From Flavobacteriaceae bacterium (GTDB lineage: Bacteria > Bacteroidota > Bacteroidia > Flavobacteriales > Weeksellaceae), in contig JAUNUH010000006.1 in NCBI GenBank assembly GCA_030538275.1, positions 1 to 64,000 on the forward strand: 64,000 bases of DNA. The letters run 5' to 3'. This document shows, piece by piece, positions 43,470-52,785 of the stretch (its first letter is position 1; each line of letters starts with the position of its first letter). Made by a program: the position numbers and the translations under genes. Below the pieces are notes generated by a model that saw only the letters and a list, made by a program, of their open reading frames with translations, had not been told where the DNA came from and did not search any database.

Positions 43470-44137
43470 ATTACGCCCAACAAGTCATAGACACGCTAAG
43501 CGCACATGCTGCGCCAGAAGTAGCCCAAGGACAAGCGGCATACATGAAAAATAAATTTCAATTTTTTGGGTTGAAAGCACCGCAACGACGAATTTTATAT
43601 AATCCATTTCTAAAGAAAACCGCACTTCCAAACAAATTAGAAGCCATAAAAATTGCAAAATTACTCTATGCCAAGCCCGAAAGAGAATTGCACTACTTTG
43701 CAATGGAGTTGATGTATCAATTCAGAAAAAATAGTGAAATAACAGATTCTGAATGGATTGAATTTTTAATTACGCATAATTCATGGTGGGATACGGTAGA
43801 TTATATTGCAGATAAATTGGCGGGTAATTATTTTATTAATTTTCCGGAACAAATTGAGCCCATTACCAAAAAATGGATTATGAGCAATGATATTTGGTTA
43901 AAAAGATCAGCTTTGTTGTTTCAATTAAAATATAAAGAAAAAACCAAGGTGGATTTGTTATCTGATTATATCTTAAAATTATCTTCAGAAAAAGAATTTT
44001 TCATAAGAAAAGCCATTGGCTGGATTCTTAGAGAATATTCTGCTACAAATCCTGAATGGGTAAAAAACTTTGTCGCCAAAAACGAGGACAAACTTTCAGA
44101 TTTAAGTAAGAAAGAAGCTTTGAGAAATTTGAATTAA
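43466..44137 (+). CDS. DNA alkylation repair protein, AlkD-like
   Basis: The 223-residue all-helical protein matches the AlkD HEAT-like DNA glycosylase family: KFQFFGLKAPQRRIL near the N-terminus, HNSWWDTVDYIADKLAGNYF and FFIRKAIGWILREYSATNPE in the core, with the conserved Trp and Asp of the DNA-facing groove. It removes N3- and N7-alkylpurines. It starts with GTG, overlapping the amidase stop by four bases; no ATG lies near the expected N-terminus. It is convergent with the next gene, with a four-base overlap. Confidence 0.9.
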   Translation: MNYAQQVIDTLSAHAAPEVAQGQAAYMKNKFQFFGLKAPQRRILYNPFLKKTALPNKLEAIKIAKLLYAKPERELHYFAMELMYQFRKNSEITDSEWIEFLITHNSWWDTVDYIADKLAGNYFINFPEQIEPITKKWIMSNDIWLKRSALLFQLKYKEKTKVDLLSDYILKLSSEKEFFIRKAIGWILREYSATNPEWVKNFVAKNEDKLSDLSKKEALRNLN

Positions 44138-44553
44138 TTCGAATATTTCTTCTTGGTTTCTGCAATCGACATTTTAATCAATTCTTCTAAAATATCTAAA
44201 TTTATATCATCTAATTCGTTGATATATATGCAGCCTTTGCTTACTTGTAATTTACCCAACTTTTCAATTAATTTTAATTGTTCTGCACTATCATAATGGT
44301 GTACATAAAGTGAAAATTTGGCTTTGCGCGGAGAAAATCCGATAAGAGGCATATCTCCCTCTCTTCCACTGGCATAGGTGTAATGATATTGGCCAAAACC
44401 AATAATGGATGGTCCCCACATACATGCTTTTTCGCCTGTTAACCGTTCCATTAAATCAACGAGAAATAAGCTATCCTGTATTTTTTTTGGGTCAGAATTT
44501 TGAATAAAATCATGCACATCTTCTTGGGTGGGTTTTGTTTTATTTTCACTCAT
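44134..44553 (-). CDS. DUF1801 family protein
   Basis: About 139 residues from MSENKTKPTQEDVHDFIQ. MWGPSIIGFGQYHYTYASG and FSPRKAKFSLYV are typical of DUF1801 (YdhG-like) proteins, small cytoplasmic proteins of unknown role. I prefer the ATG at 44,553 since it follows the stop of the VOC gene by ten bases; a longer reading from 44,580 overlaps that gene. The two form a small operon. Confidence 0.85.
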   Translation of the reverse strand: MSENKTKPTQEDVHDFIQNSDPKKIQDSLFLVDLMERLTGEKACMWGPSIIGFGQYHYTYASGREGDMPLIGFSPRKAKFSLYVHHYDSAEQLKLIEKLGKLQVSKGCIYINELDDINLDILEELIKMSIAETKKKYSN

Positions 44554-44563
44554 TAGAAATAAA

Positions 44564-45013
44564 TTATCTATGTTGATCAAACATAATTACATTCCCATCT
44601 GGGTCTTTTAAAATGATGTGTTCTGGACCGGAAGTATTTTCATCTGCGGTTTTTTCGAGTTGAATTCCCTTCTCAATTAGAGATTTTTGAATTTCGCGCA
44701 CATCGGTAAATTCTTCTAGATTTTTTGCTGTATTGTCCCAACCAGGATTAAATGTCAATATATTTTCCTGAATCATGCCTTGAAAAAGCCCGATTACGGC
44801 ATAATCACTTTTCAAAATCAACCAACCATGTTCTTGATTTCCACCAAAAGTGGTAAATCCTAAATTTTCATAAAATTCTTTTGATTTTTGAAGGTCTTTT
44901 ACAGCAAGACTTACAGAAAAATTCCCAGGGTCAAAATTTGTATTCGAGTTCATATTTTGTTGTGAAAAGACAAAACTAGTGATAAGAACGAATAATAAAC
45001 CTATTTTTTTCAT
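44564..45013 (-). CDS. Secreted glyoxalase/VOC-fold protein
   Basis: The 149-residue protein has a signal peptide (MKKIGLLFVLITSFVFSQQ) and a VOC domain: VSLAVKDLQKSKEFYENLGF at the start and HIILKDPDGNVIMFDQ at the end. The VOC fold serves glyoxalase, dioxygenase and resistance proteins. An exported VOC protein is somewhat unusual; its substrate is unknown. It is the first gene of a two-gene set with the DUF1801 protein. Confidence 0.85.
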   Translation of the reverse strand: MKKIGLLFVLITSFVFSQQNMNSNTNFDPGNFSVSLAVKDLQKSKEFYENLGFTTFGGNQEHGWLILKSDYAVIGLFQGMIQENILTFNPGWDNTAKNLEEFTDVREIQKSLIEKGIQLEKTADENTSGPEHIILKDPDGNVIMFDQHR

Positions 45014-45046
45014 AATTCTAATAATTTATTTTAATCAAGATGAAGA

Positions 45047-46336
45047 TTAATCGATTAATGTAATATGGCCTTTGAGTTCGCGACCATCTGGCAAAGAAAT
45101 TTGATACCAATATCCGCCAGAAGGCAGTTTTCTTCCATGATAAGTTCCGTCCCACAAAATTTGTTTATCGGCTATGGATTGGAAAACTATCTTCCCATAC
45201 CGGTCATAGATGACAACATTCACACCTTGAATTTCTTGTAGTTTGGGAAAATACCAAACGTCATTGAGTGCGTCACCATTGGGTGTAATTACATTTGAAG
45301 GCTGTAAAATATACGTATTTTTAATGTCTGAAACGCAATCACCAAACTTAATTTCTAGCTCGTGAAAACCATTGGGCACATCATAAAAAACAGGCGACAA
45401 CTGCCATGGACCACCATTAATTCTGTAATAAACAGACTCGGAAGAATTGATGTTGGTATGAACAATTATTTGGTTATTATTTTTAATTTCCAGAGATTCT
45501 ATTTGATATCCAAACATATTTACCATAAATGCTACTATTTCGAAGCATTTTGAATTGATGTGTGTAATTCTGGCATAGTGCATGCCGTGCCGCAGTGGCG
45601 CTGGGTTTGGGAGCGCATTTGTTGCTGCTACCGCATCAGATTCTGTTGCATGATAAGTAATTTCTATATTTTCGAGATTGTTTATCAATTCAGAATTCCA
45701 ATAATTCAAATCATACAATTCTACACCATCGTTTTCTGGATCACAGATATAAATAGGGCTTAATGAATACACGTTATAATCTAAAAGCGGATTGTCCAAA
45801 ACGGCTGTTCCTGTCCAGCTGAGTTGAAAAGCACTGTTTCCATGCGGTCGATCAATTACGAGAAAATAATGTTCGCCTTGTGCAACCTCCAGCCATTGTA
45901 AAAATGAATCACCATCTGGACCAGGTCCTTCAGAAAAATCTACAGAAGATTCGTTGAGCCCGGTATGATTATCTGGCTGAAGTGCTGCTGCAGGATTGGT
46001 TGTAGAACAGCGAATAGCTTGTCCCAAATTATCACAACTCACATTAGGACCAAATATCCAAAAATCATAATCTTCTTGAATGGACTCACTTTCTGGAATG
46101 AGCGTAAATCCTAATGTGCCAGATTGCTTGATGGTGAATCGTAGCCAAAGCGAGTTGTTTTCTTGAGATTGACAAACATTTGGGCCAATTTCTTGAATTC
46201 CAGCTCCAGAAACATCTAAATGAATATCATAATTACCACATACCTGAACAAAGTTTACACAATCGTTGGGCAAACCTTGTGCAGATAACAGGTTGGTAAA
46301 ACAAATTAAAATAAGAAAAAAACAAGTTTTTACCAT
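45047..46336 (-). CDS. T9SS-secreted protein with type B C-terminal domain
   Basis: The 429-residue protein has a signal peptide ([20 protein letters not shown]), a beta-rich N-terminal domain with paired Cys residues ([11 protein letters not shown]; ending [19 protein letters not shown]), a repeat-like middle, and the C-terminal gliding-motility-associated domain: [49 protein letters not shown]. That C-terminal domain directs export by the type IX system and attachment to the surface. The start overlaps the end of glyA by seven bases on the same strand. Its binding partner is unknown. Confidence 0.9.
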   Translation of the reverse strand: MVKTCFFLILICFTNLLSAQGLPNDCVNFVQVCGNYDIHLDVSGAGIQEIGPNVCQSQENNSLWLRFTIKQSGTLGFTLIPESESIQEDYDFWIFGPNVSCDNLGQAIRCSTTNPAAALQPDNHTGLNESSVDFSEGPGPDGDSFLQWLEVAQGEHYFLVIDRPHGNSAFQLSWTGTAVLDNPLLDYNVYSLSPIYICDPENDGVELYDLNYWNSELINNLENIEITYHATESDAVAATNALPNPAPLRHGMHYARITHINSKCFEIVAFMVNMFGYQIESLEIKNNNQIIVHTNINSSESVYYRINGGPWQLSPVFYDVPNGFHELEIKFGDCVSDIKNTYILQPSNVITPNGDALNDVWYFPKLQEIQGVNVVIYDRYGKIVFQSIADKQILWDGTYHGRKLPSGGYWYQISLPDGRELKGHITLID

Positions 46337-47592
46337 TGAAACAATGGATATTCTGACATCATTTTATGAATATCCTGTCCTATTTGATTTAATTTTTGAG
46401 TGTTTGAAGCATTTTTGATTGCAGAATCGATAAAATCTGCAATAGTTGCCATATCATTTTCTTTGAGACCTCGTGTAGTGATGGCGGGTGTTCCGATTCT
46501 GATTCCCGATGTTACAAAAGGAGATTTATCATCAAACGGCACCATATTTTTATTACAAGTGATATCTGCTTTCACCAATGCTTCTTCTGCATCTTTACCC
46601 GAAATATCCTTATTTCTCAAATCAATTAACATCAAATGATTATCGGTTCCGCCAGAAACCAGATGATAATCTTTTTTCACTAATTCTGCAGCAAGTGCTT
46701 GTGCATTTTTGATTATTTGACGGGCATATACGCCGAATTCATCCGTTAAATCCTCACCGAACGCTACAGCTTTAGCTGCAATTACATGCTCCAAAGGTCC
46801 TCCTTGATTTCCTGGAAAAACGGCAGAATCAATTACTCTTGACATCATTTTAGGTTTTCCTTTAAACATTTGACCAAAGGGATTTTCAAAATCTTTTCCT
46901 AACATTATGATTCCTCCTCGTGGACCACGAAGTGTTTTATGCGTTGTAGAAGTTACAATATGGCAATGCGGCATGGGATCATTGAGCAATCCTTTGGCAA
47001 TAAGTCCAGCGGGATGGGCTATATCAGCCAAAACCAGCGCCCCAATTTCATCTGCTATTTTTCTGATTCTGGCATAATCAATATCACGCGTATAGGCAGA
47101 TCCACCACAAATAATAAGTTTTGGTTTTTCTTTTCGTGCGGTTTCTTCCATCGCATCATAATCAATCAAGCCTGTTTCTTTATCTACTCCATAAAAGCAT
47201 GTTTCAAAACGGATTCCCGAAAAATTGACTGGTGAACCATGGGTAAGGTGCCCTCCATGAGACAAATCCAATCCCATAATTTTGTCACCTGCATTCAAAC
47301 AAGCCAAATATACAGCTGCATTGGCCTGTGAGCCAGAATGTGGCTGCACATTGGCATATTCTGCCCCGAATAATTCTTTCAATCGGTCAATAGCCAGATT
47401 TTCTACTTTATCCACTACTTCACAACCGCCATAATATCGCCTCCCGGGATATCCCTCTGCATATTTGTTGGTGAGTACCGAGCCCATCGCTTTGAGAACG
47501 TTTTCACTTACAAAGTTTTCTGATGCAATCAACTCAATACCATTTAGTTGTCTGTTCTTCTCTTCTTCTATTAATTGAAAAATTGGATCCAT
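46330..47592 (-). CDS. glyA: Serine hydroxymethyltransferase
   Basis: The 420-residue protein is GlyA throughout: [13 protein letters not shown] near the start, [14 protein letters not shown], the PLP-binding [15 protein letters not shown] with the Schiff-base Lys, and [15 protein letters not shown] near the end. It converts serine and tetrahydrofolate to glycine and methylene-tetrahydrofolate. It is followed by the overlapping T9SS cargo gene, which may be co-transcribed by chance of position. Confidence 0.98.
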   Translation of the reverse strand: MDPIFQLIEEEKNRQLNGIELIASENFVSENVLKAMGSVLTNKYAEGYPGRRYYGGCEVVDKVENLAIDRLKELFGAEYANVQPHSGSQANAAVYLACLNAGDKIMGLDLSHGGHLTHGSPVNFSGIRFETCFYGVDKETGLIDYDAMEETARKEKPKLIICGGSAYTRDIDYARIRKIADEIGALVLADIAHPAGLIAKGLLNDPMPHCHIVTSTTHKTLRGPRGGIIMLGKDFENPFGQMFKGKPKMMSRVIDSAVFPGNQGGPLEHVIAAKAVAFGEDLTDEFGVYARQIIKNAQALAAELVKKDYHLVSGGTDNHLMLIDLRNKDISGKDAEEALVKADITCNKNMVPFDDKSPFVTSGIRIGTPAITTRGLKENDMATIADFIDSAIKNASNTQKLNQIGQDIHKMMSEYPLFQW

Positions 47593-47749
47593 TTTTATGT
47601 ATTATTATTTATTACCTATTTAGTTGTTCAAACTTAATAATTATAATTGAATTTCATTTCAAGAATATTGATAAAAACATTCTATAATCTCATCTTAAAA
47701 AGATAAAAGAACAAGACAAAAGTCATTAAATTATTCGCAAAATATGGCG

Positions 47750-47757
47750 TATATTTG
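47750..47757 (+). promoter_or_regulatory. TAnnTTTG promoter element
   Basis: TATATTTG followed by C is a perfect match to the Bacteroidota -7 box, 64 bases upstream of the small secreted protein gene at 47,822. Confidence 0.6.
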
Positions 47758-47821
47758 CATCGTCAATTAAAGAAAAACAAATTAACTGATTGATAAACTA
47801 AGAATAACACAAATCACAATC

Positions 47822-48082
47822 ATGAAAAAATCGATTTTAGTTTTAGTTCTCCTTATGGCAAGTATGTTGAACGCAGGAAATGACAAGCCTGTAGATTCTG
47901 CTAGAATTGCAGATGTTTTGCCGACAAAAATGGAACATGTAATGATTCAAACCGATTTATTTAAAATTAAATGGGTAGTGAGTCAAATGAAATCAGAAGT
48001 TAAATCATTGGATAAAAGTATCCAGTATATGAAAGATTTAGCTCCCTTAATTACTGATTTTGAGCGAAAAATAAGAAAGTAA
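47822..48082 (+). CDS. Small exported protein of unknown function
   Basis: The 86-residue protein has a signal peptide (MKKSILVLVLLMASMLNAG) followed by a charged helix with two Met-rich stretches. No family is recognised. It stands alone between a good promoter element and a good terminator, so it is probably expressed. It may act in the periplasm. Confidence 0.75.
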   Translation: MKKSILVLVLLMASMLNAGNDKPVDSARIADVLPTKMEHVMIQTDLFKIKWVVSQMKSEVKSLDKSIQYMKDLAPLITDFERKIRK

Positions 48083-48108
48083 GTTGAATTAATTAATAGA
48101 TTATTGTG

Positions 48109-48140
48109 ATTCCCCACTACGCAAGTTTTGGGGAATTTTT
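48109..48140 (+). terminator. Terminator after the small exported protein
   Basis: ATTCCCC pairs with GGGGAAT and a T run follows. The hairpin abuts the stop of the convergent esterase-like gene and may serve both. Confidence 0.8.
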
Positions 48141-48624
48141 ATTGAATTTGGTGTAAAAAATACCTTAATTCACTCTCAAATATTTGAATATTGAAACGAT
48201 GAGCCAAATTATTAATCCAATGGATTTCTAGCGGAACATCTTCATTAAATTCATTTTTCAAAAACTCAAAAGTCTTTTCCGGAGAAACATCCAAATCTCT
48301 GGCGCCTATTACGATTTGTAAAAAACTGTTGCGTTGAGGCAATTCGGGAATGTGCGGAATATAATGCCTGAAGGGTAAAGCCGGATTAAATAGCAATGCA
48401 GGAATTTTTTTTAATCCAGAAAAATAATAACCTGCCAAACCACCTGCGCTCGATCCTATTACCATATCAACATCGTACTCATCGAGCAATTGACTCAACA
48501 AATTTTGATTTGAAGTATAGTCACAATGCGGTGCAAAAACATTAAGACCCATCGCTTGCATTACCTCTCTCCTATTAGAATGCAATTGGCTGTTGAGCCC
48601 ATGCAAATAAAGAACTTTTGACAT
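48139..48624 (-). CDS. YqiA-like alpha/beta hydrolase
   Basis: The 161-residue protein begins VLYLHGLNSQLHSNRR, has the nucleophile elbow IGSSAGGLAGYYF, an Asp in GARDLDVSPEKT and the terminal His in NLAHRFN. This is the short YqiA/YcfP (UPF0227) esterase type. The catalytic triad is complete. It starts five bases after the metallophosphatase stop on the same strand, so it may share a transcript with the split 5'-nucleotidase genes. Confidence 0.87.
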   Translation of the reverse strand: MSKVLYLHGLNSQLHSNRREVMQAMGLNVFAPHCDYTSNQNLLSQLLDEYDVDMVIGSSAGGLAGYYFSGLKKIPALLFNPALPFRHYIPHIPELPQRNSFLQIVIGARDLDVSPEKTFEFLKNEFNEDVPLEIHWINNLAHRFNIQIFESELRYFLHQIQ

Positions 48625-48628
48625 AAAT

Positions 48629-49558
48629 TTATACTAAAACAGATGTGTTGACACCTATGGTATGCGTTGTATAATTTTTTGTTTTGGATTTTGTATCAAG
48701 ATAGAAATCAATGCGGCCTAAATATAATCCCGCCCAACCTACTTGATTGATAATTACAGTTTTACCTTCTGCATTCAATTTTTCAACGGGATGTTCCAAA
48801 AATGTGTGCGTATGTCCGCCAATAATCAAATCAATATCTTTGGTTTTCTGTGCCAACATCACGTCAGAAACAAAGTTACGCTCTCCATAATTATAGCCCA
48901 AATGTGAAAGACAAATAATCAAATCACAATTTTTTTGTTTGAATTCTTGCGTCATTTCTTGGGCTGCTTCAATGGGATCCAGATATTTGGTTTCGCCATA
49001 ATATTCTTTACCTACCAAGCCTTCCAGTTTAATTCCAAGTCCGAAGATTCCAATTTTTAATCCATCTTTTTGTATGATTTTTCCCCGTTTGAACGCGCCA
49101 TCGAGTATTGTATCAGAAAAATCATAATTGGCCGTTACAAAATCAAATTGCGCATGTGGCAATTGTTTTTTTATTCCTTCCAATCCCGCATCAAATTCGT
49201 GATTTCCCAAAGTGGCTACGTCATAGCCCATTTTTGACATCAATTTAAATTCGAGTTCTCCACCAAAAAAATTAAAATAAGGTGTTCCTTGAAATATATC
49301 TCCAGCATCCAATAAAAGCACATTTTTTTCTTGACTTCTGATTTGATTGATTAATGCTGCACGACGTGCAAAACCGCCTTTGTTTGAATATCTTTCATCC
49401 GAAGATATTTCGAATGGCTCAATTCTGCTGTGCTGGTCATTGGTATGTAAAATTGTAATTTTTTTGGTCCCTGAATTGGCCAAAACAGGTAAGCTTGGCA
49501 TACTCAATAATGCCGTTGTAAGTGCCGTTTTTTGTATAAAATCTCGTCTTGTCAACAT
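48629..49558 (-). CDS. Exported metallophosphatase, N-terminal half of a 5'-nucleotidase
   Basis: The 309-residue protein has a signal of the twin-arginine type (LTRRDFIQKTALTTALLS) and a calcineurin-like catalytic domain: ITILHTNDQHSRIEP, LLLDAGDIFQGTPYFNFF, ATLGNHEFDAG, LSHLGYN and GGHTHTF. It ends where the C-terminal substrate-specificity domain of UshA-type 5'-nucleotidases would begin; that domain is encoded by the gene just upstream. Together the two would hydrolyse nucleotides in the periplasm. Confidence 0.92.
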   Translation of the reverse strand: MLTRRDFIQKTALTTALLSMPSLPVLANSGTKKITILHTNDQHSRIEPFEISSDERYSNKGGFARRAALINQIRSQEKNVLLLDAGDIFQGTPYFNFFGGELEFKLMSKMGYDVATLGNHEFDAGLEGIKKQLPHAQFDFVTANYDFSDTILDGAFKRGKIIQKDGLKIGIFGLGIKLEGLVGKEYYGETKYLDPIEAAQEMTQEFKQKNCDLIICLSHLGYNYGERNFVSDVMLAQKTKDIDLIIGGHTHTFLEHPVEKLNAEGKTVIINQVGWAGLYLGRIDFYLDTKSKTKNYTTHTIGVNTSVLV

Positions 49559-49562
49559 ATTT

Positions 49563-50303
49563 TTATTCTATATATCTAAGGTCTGAATTAACTTGAATTG
49601 TATCGATTTTTTCTAAATAATTGATATACATGTCTCGCAGCCGAATCTGAAGATATTCTACATCGACAGGATCGAGAAAAAAACGCATTTGATCACCACC
49701 ATTTTGTAAATAATCATTAGTTAGAATTCTATAATTCCGGTTAGAATCATATTTTTCTCCATTGATCAAAAAATCTTTATCATCACTATTTTTATTGAAT
49801 TTCAAACCAGAAACAGGATGATTTTTACTGGATTGACGTAAAAAACTTACCATTTCGTATAATTTTTCACCGGTCATAGTTACCACAACAGCTTCATTTT
49901 CAAACGGCATAAGCTCGTACATGGAACGCACGCTCAAATAGCCGGGTCCGAATGAACGACGCAGTCCACCACGATTCATCAATACGATATCAATACGTTT
50001 TCCGGGATGTTTTTTTCTATAAATTTCGTTGGATTCTTCCATCATTAAATCTGTAATGAAATTCCCAAGTACGGTATTGGCGCCTTCATAATCCAAGGCG
50101 ATAGGAGAATAGGCAAGCTCGCGATTGAGAAGACTATCCATACTCATTTTGTAAGGTTGAATAAGCGTTAAAATTTTTTCACTGGATTCAAGTGAATCTG
50201 AAATAAAAATTCTACTTTTTTCTGCATTCTGCACTTGATACAAGGCAGGTCTGCATGCCAAGATCGTGATGGCAAAAATCGAAATAAAAATCAATTTTCT
50301 CAT
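49563..50303 (-). CDS. 5'-nucleotidase C-terminal domain lipoprotein
   Basis: The 246-residue protein has a lipoprotein signal (MRKLIFISIFAITILACRP, lipobox ILAC) and a 5_nucleotid_C domain: ANTVLGNFITDLMMEES, VLMNRGGLRRSFGPGYLSV, YELMPFENEAVVVTMTG and YRILTNDYLQNGGDQMRFF. In most bacteria this domain is fused behind the phosphatase domain; here it is a separate gene placed before it, four bases apart. A split enzyme is the simplest reading. Confidence 0.9.
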   Translation of the reverse strand: MRKLIFISIFAITILACRPALYQVQNAEKSRIFISDSLESSEKILTLIQPYKMSMDSLLNRELAYSPIALDYEGANTVLGNFITDLMMEESNEIYRKKHPGKRIDIVLMNRGGLRRSFGPGYLSVRSMYELMPFENEAVVVTMTGEKLYEMVSFLRQSSKNHPVSGLKFNKNSDDKDFLINGEKYDSNRNYRILTNDYLQNGGDQMRFFLDPVDVEYLQIRLRDMYINYLEKIDTIQVNSDLRYIE

Positions 50304-50344
50304 TTAAACTATCTTTAATCGATATTTACGATTTGGGGTTATAA

Positions 50345-51298
50345 TTATTTTATGAGTTTTAAATTGGGCATCGTACGATTTTCTGATTCTATGAAATTCT
50401 TTCCTCTCACCAGGCTTTGAATCAAATCGTGCAATTCATCTACAAATCGGAGTTTGAGCTGTGTTGAATGATAGATAATACTCACTTCTCTAGTGGGTAC
50501 AGGCTCTTCAAATTGTTTGATGAATTGTTTATAATCCTTTGGAATATCCTCTGCTTGCAGAGCGGGTAGCACCGTCATTCCCAATCCATCCTGAGAAAGT
50601 TTAACCAATGTAAATAGACTGCCACTATCTACGTTTAACGCCTCTTGGGGATAATCATTTTGATTTATTGTTTTGCAAATAGATAGTACATTATTTCTAA
50701 AGCAATGCCCCTCTTCTATCAACAACAAATCTTTCATTTGCAAATCAGAATCTTTAATTTTTTCTTGATTTGACAAGCGGTGATACTCTGGAACATATGC
50801 CACCATAGGCTCATGATACAATGGAATTTCAATAAAATCGTCGTTATAAGTAGGTGTTACGGCAATACCAAAATCAATTTCATTATTGGCCAAAGCTTCT
50901 AGCATGGCTTCTGTTTTCATTTCCTTGACCCTGAGATTTACTTTGGGAAATTTTGTTTTAAAATTTTTATAAAACAAAGGAACCAAGGTAGATAATACAG
51001 TAGGAATTACTCCCATGACATAATCGCCTTCTACGTTTTCGCGCAAATCATTGACAATATGTGACATTTTACGAGATTCGCGTAAAATAATTTGCGCCTG
51101 GTCCAGCACTTTTTGCCCAATTGCCGTAATTTTGATGGGATGTGTGCTACGATCAAATATTTCTATATTAAGTTCTTTTTCTAATTTTTGAATTTGCATA
51201 CTTAGAGTAGGCTGTGTTACAAAAGCTTTTTCCGCTGCCAGCGTAAAATTTCTGCTTTCGGCAACAGCCAGAACATATTCCAATTGAATTAGCGTCAT
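50345..51298 (-). CDS. oxyR: OxyR-type LysR regulator
   Basis: The 317-residue LysR protein has an N-terminal winged HTH (LEYVLAVAESRNFTLAAEKA) and a sensor domain with EEGHCFRNNVLSICK, whose two Cys residues match the peroxide-sensing pair of OxyR. On oxidation OxyR switches to activate antioxidant genes. It is divergent from dps across about 100 bases, and dps is a classic OxyR target, which supports the name. Confidence 0.92.
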   Translation of the reverse strand: MTLIQLEYVLAVAESRNFTLAAEKAFVTQPTLSMQIQKLEKELNIEIFDRSTHPIKITAIGQKVLDQAQIILRESRKMSHIVNDLRENVEGDYVMGVIPTVLSTLVPLFYKNFKTKFPKVNLRVKEMKTEAMLEALANNEIDFGIAVTPTYNDDFIEIPLYHEPMVAYVPEYHRLSNQEKIKDSDLQMKDLLLIEEGHCFRNNVLSICKTINQNDYPQEALNVDSGSLFTLVKLSQDGLGMTVLPALQAEDIPKDYKQFIKQFEEPVPTREVSIIYHSTQLKLRFVDELHDLIQSLVRGKNFIESENRTMPNLKLIK

Positions 51299-51399
51299 GT
51301 ATAATTATTTTTGATAAAGATATTAATTCCTTTCAACTACTTCACAATACATTTTGATTTAATTTTCGTAAATTTACATCATTAAGAAATATATAAATT

Positions 51400-51879
51400 A
51401 TGGAATTAACAACAATTGGATTGAAACAACAAAAATCTCAAGAATTAGCAAAGGATTTGAACCAACTTCTTGCTAATTTTCAGGTTTATTATCAAAATTT
51501 AAGAAGCGTACATTGGAATATAAAAGGTCCGAATTTTTTTGCATTACACGAAAAATTTGAAGAATTATATACAGAAGCACAAGTGCAAATAGATGATATT
51601 GCCGAGCGTATTTTGACATTAGGTGAAACTCCTTTACATACTTTTCAAGATTATTTGGACAATTCACAAGTAAAAGTGGCCAAAAACGTGAGCGAGGATA
51701 CCAAATGTGTAAAAGTCGTTTTGGATTCTATGAAAGAATTATTGCATATCGAACGCGAAATTCTAGAAAAATCTGCCAAGTTGGAAGACGAAGGCACTAA
51801 TGCCATGATGAGTGATTTTATTTCAGGACAAGAAAAAACAGCTTGGATGCTGAATTCTTGGCTAGGTCGTGAAATTTAA
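51400..51879 (+). CDS. dps: Dps ferritin-like DNA-protection protein
   Basis: The 159-residue four-helix protein has the Dps ferroxidase residues in SVHWNIKGPNFFALHEKFEE and DDIAERILTLGE. It forms a 12-subunit shell that stores iron and protects DNA from peroxide. It faces oxyR across a shared promoter region and is followed by a terminator. Confidence 0.95.
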   Translation: MELTTIGLKQQKSQELAKDLNQLLANFQVYYQNLRSVHWNIKGPNFFALHEKFEELYTEAQVQIDDIAERILTLGETPLHTFQDYLDNSQVKVAKNVSEDTKCVKVVLDSMKELLHIEREILEKSAKLEDEGTNAMMSDFISGQEKTAWMLNSWLGREI

Positions 51880-51900
51880 TCCAACAAAAATTATATTTTC

Positions 51901-51932
51901 AAAATCCTGTCTCAAAAGGCAGGATTTTGTCA
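51901..51932 (+). terminator. Terminator after dps
   Basis: AAAATCCTG pairs with CAGGATTTT around a short loop, followed by T-rich sequence. Confidence 0.8.
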
Positions 51933-52076
51933 TTTTAAATGAAAATAAACTTCATAATACCAACTTTCAGTCCTAATTTTTTTCAAAATTATTCATTTCT
52001 TAATATGGGCTTTAGCTTAAATTTCGTCTGAATATTGAATATTTAATTACCTTTATCCCACTTTTTATTTGAAGTT

Positions 52077-52784
52077 ATGATGAAACCTTTTTTACTGTTT
52101 TTTAGTTTTTTGTTATTACTCACAAGTTGTTCAGACCAAATCAAAGGAGAAGGCGACGCACAACTTGCACAGGATTTTATGGTTGAAAATTTTTCTGATA
52201 TAGAAGCTTCAGGGAAATTCAAATTACTGCTTATTCCCAATGATTCTGCCTACGTAAGTGTTCAATCCCATCGTAATTTAATCGAAAATATGGACATTTA
52301 TGTTCGAAACAAAACTTTGACAATTGCTGAAAAGAAAAATGTCGATAGTTTTGAATCATATGTTATATACCTATATTATACAAACGAATTGAAAAGTATA
52401 GAAATTTCTGAAAAAGTATTACTAGAAAGTGCATCTACCCTTACTTTTGATAAATTTAAAATAAGTGCCAAAGATCAAGCTGTTGTGCAACAATTTGTTT
52501 TGAATGCGAAAGAAGTTGATTTGAAAGTAGATGATAAAGCAGAAGTGCGAATATCTGGCACGGCTTCTACCGTAGATTTGAAAGCAAAAGATTATGCAAG
52601 TGTAGAAATTGAATCCCTTCCAACAAAAGTATTGAAGGTAGATTTGAGCGGAGAAGCAGAGGTTATGGCAAATGTGAACAAAGAGCTGAAAGGACGTGTG
52701 CTGCAAAATTCTACACTTCGATATATCGGCAGTGCAGTAAAGGATGTTGATGTAAAAGATAAAGGTGAAATAATTAATAAATAA
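52077..52784 (+). CDS. Lipoprotein with GIN (DUF2807) domain
   Basis: The 235-residue protein has a lipoprotein signal (MKPFLLFFSFLLLLTSCSDQ, lipobox TSCS) and a repetitive beta-helix-like domain with regularly spaced motifs (VENFSDIEASGKFKLLLIP; LKVDDKAEVRISGTASTVDL; VDLSGEAEVMANVNKELKGR) typical of GIN/DUF2807 putative auto-adhesin proteins. It probably sits on the outer membrane. The next gene starts after one base, so the two are co-transcribed. The link to sugar phosphate metabolism is unclear. Confidence 0.88.
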   Translation: MMKPFLLFFSFLLLLTSCSDQIKGEGDAQLAQDFMVENFSDIEASGKFKLLLIPNDSAYVSVQSHRNLIENMDIYVRNKTLTIAEKKNVDSFESYVIYLYYTNELKSIEISEKVLLESASTLTFDKFKISAKDQAVVQQFVLNAKEVDLKVDDKAEVRISGTASTVDLKAKDYASVEIESLPTKVLKVDLSGEAEVMANVNKELKGRVLQNSTLRYIGSAVKDVDVKDKGEIINK

Positions 52785-52785
52785 T

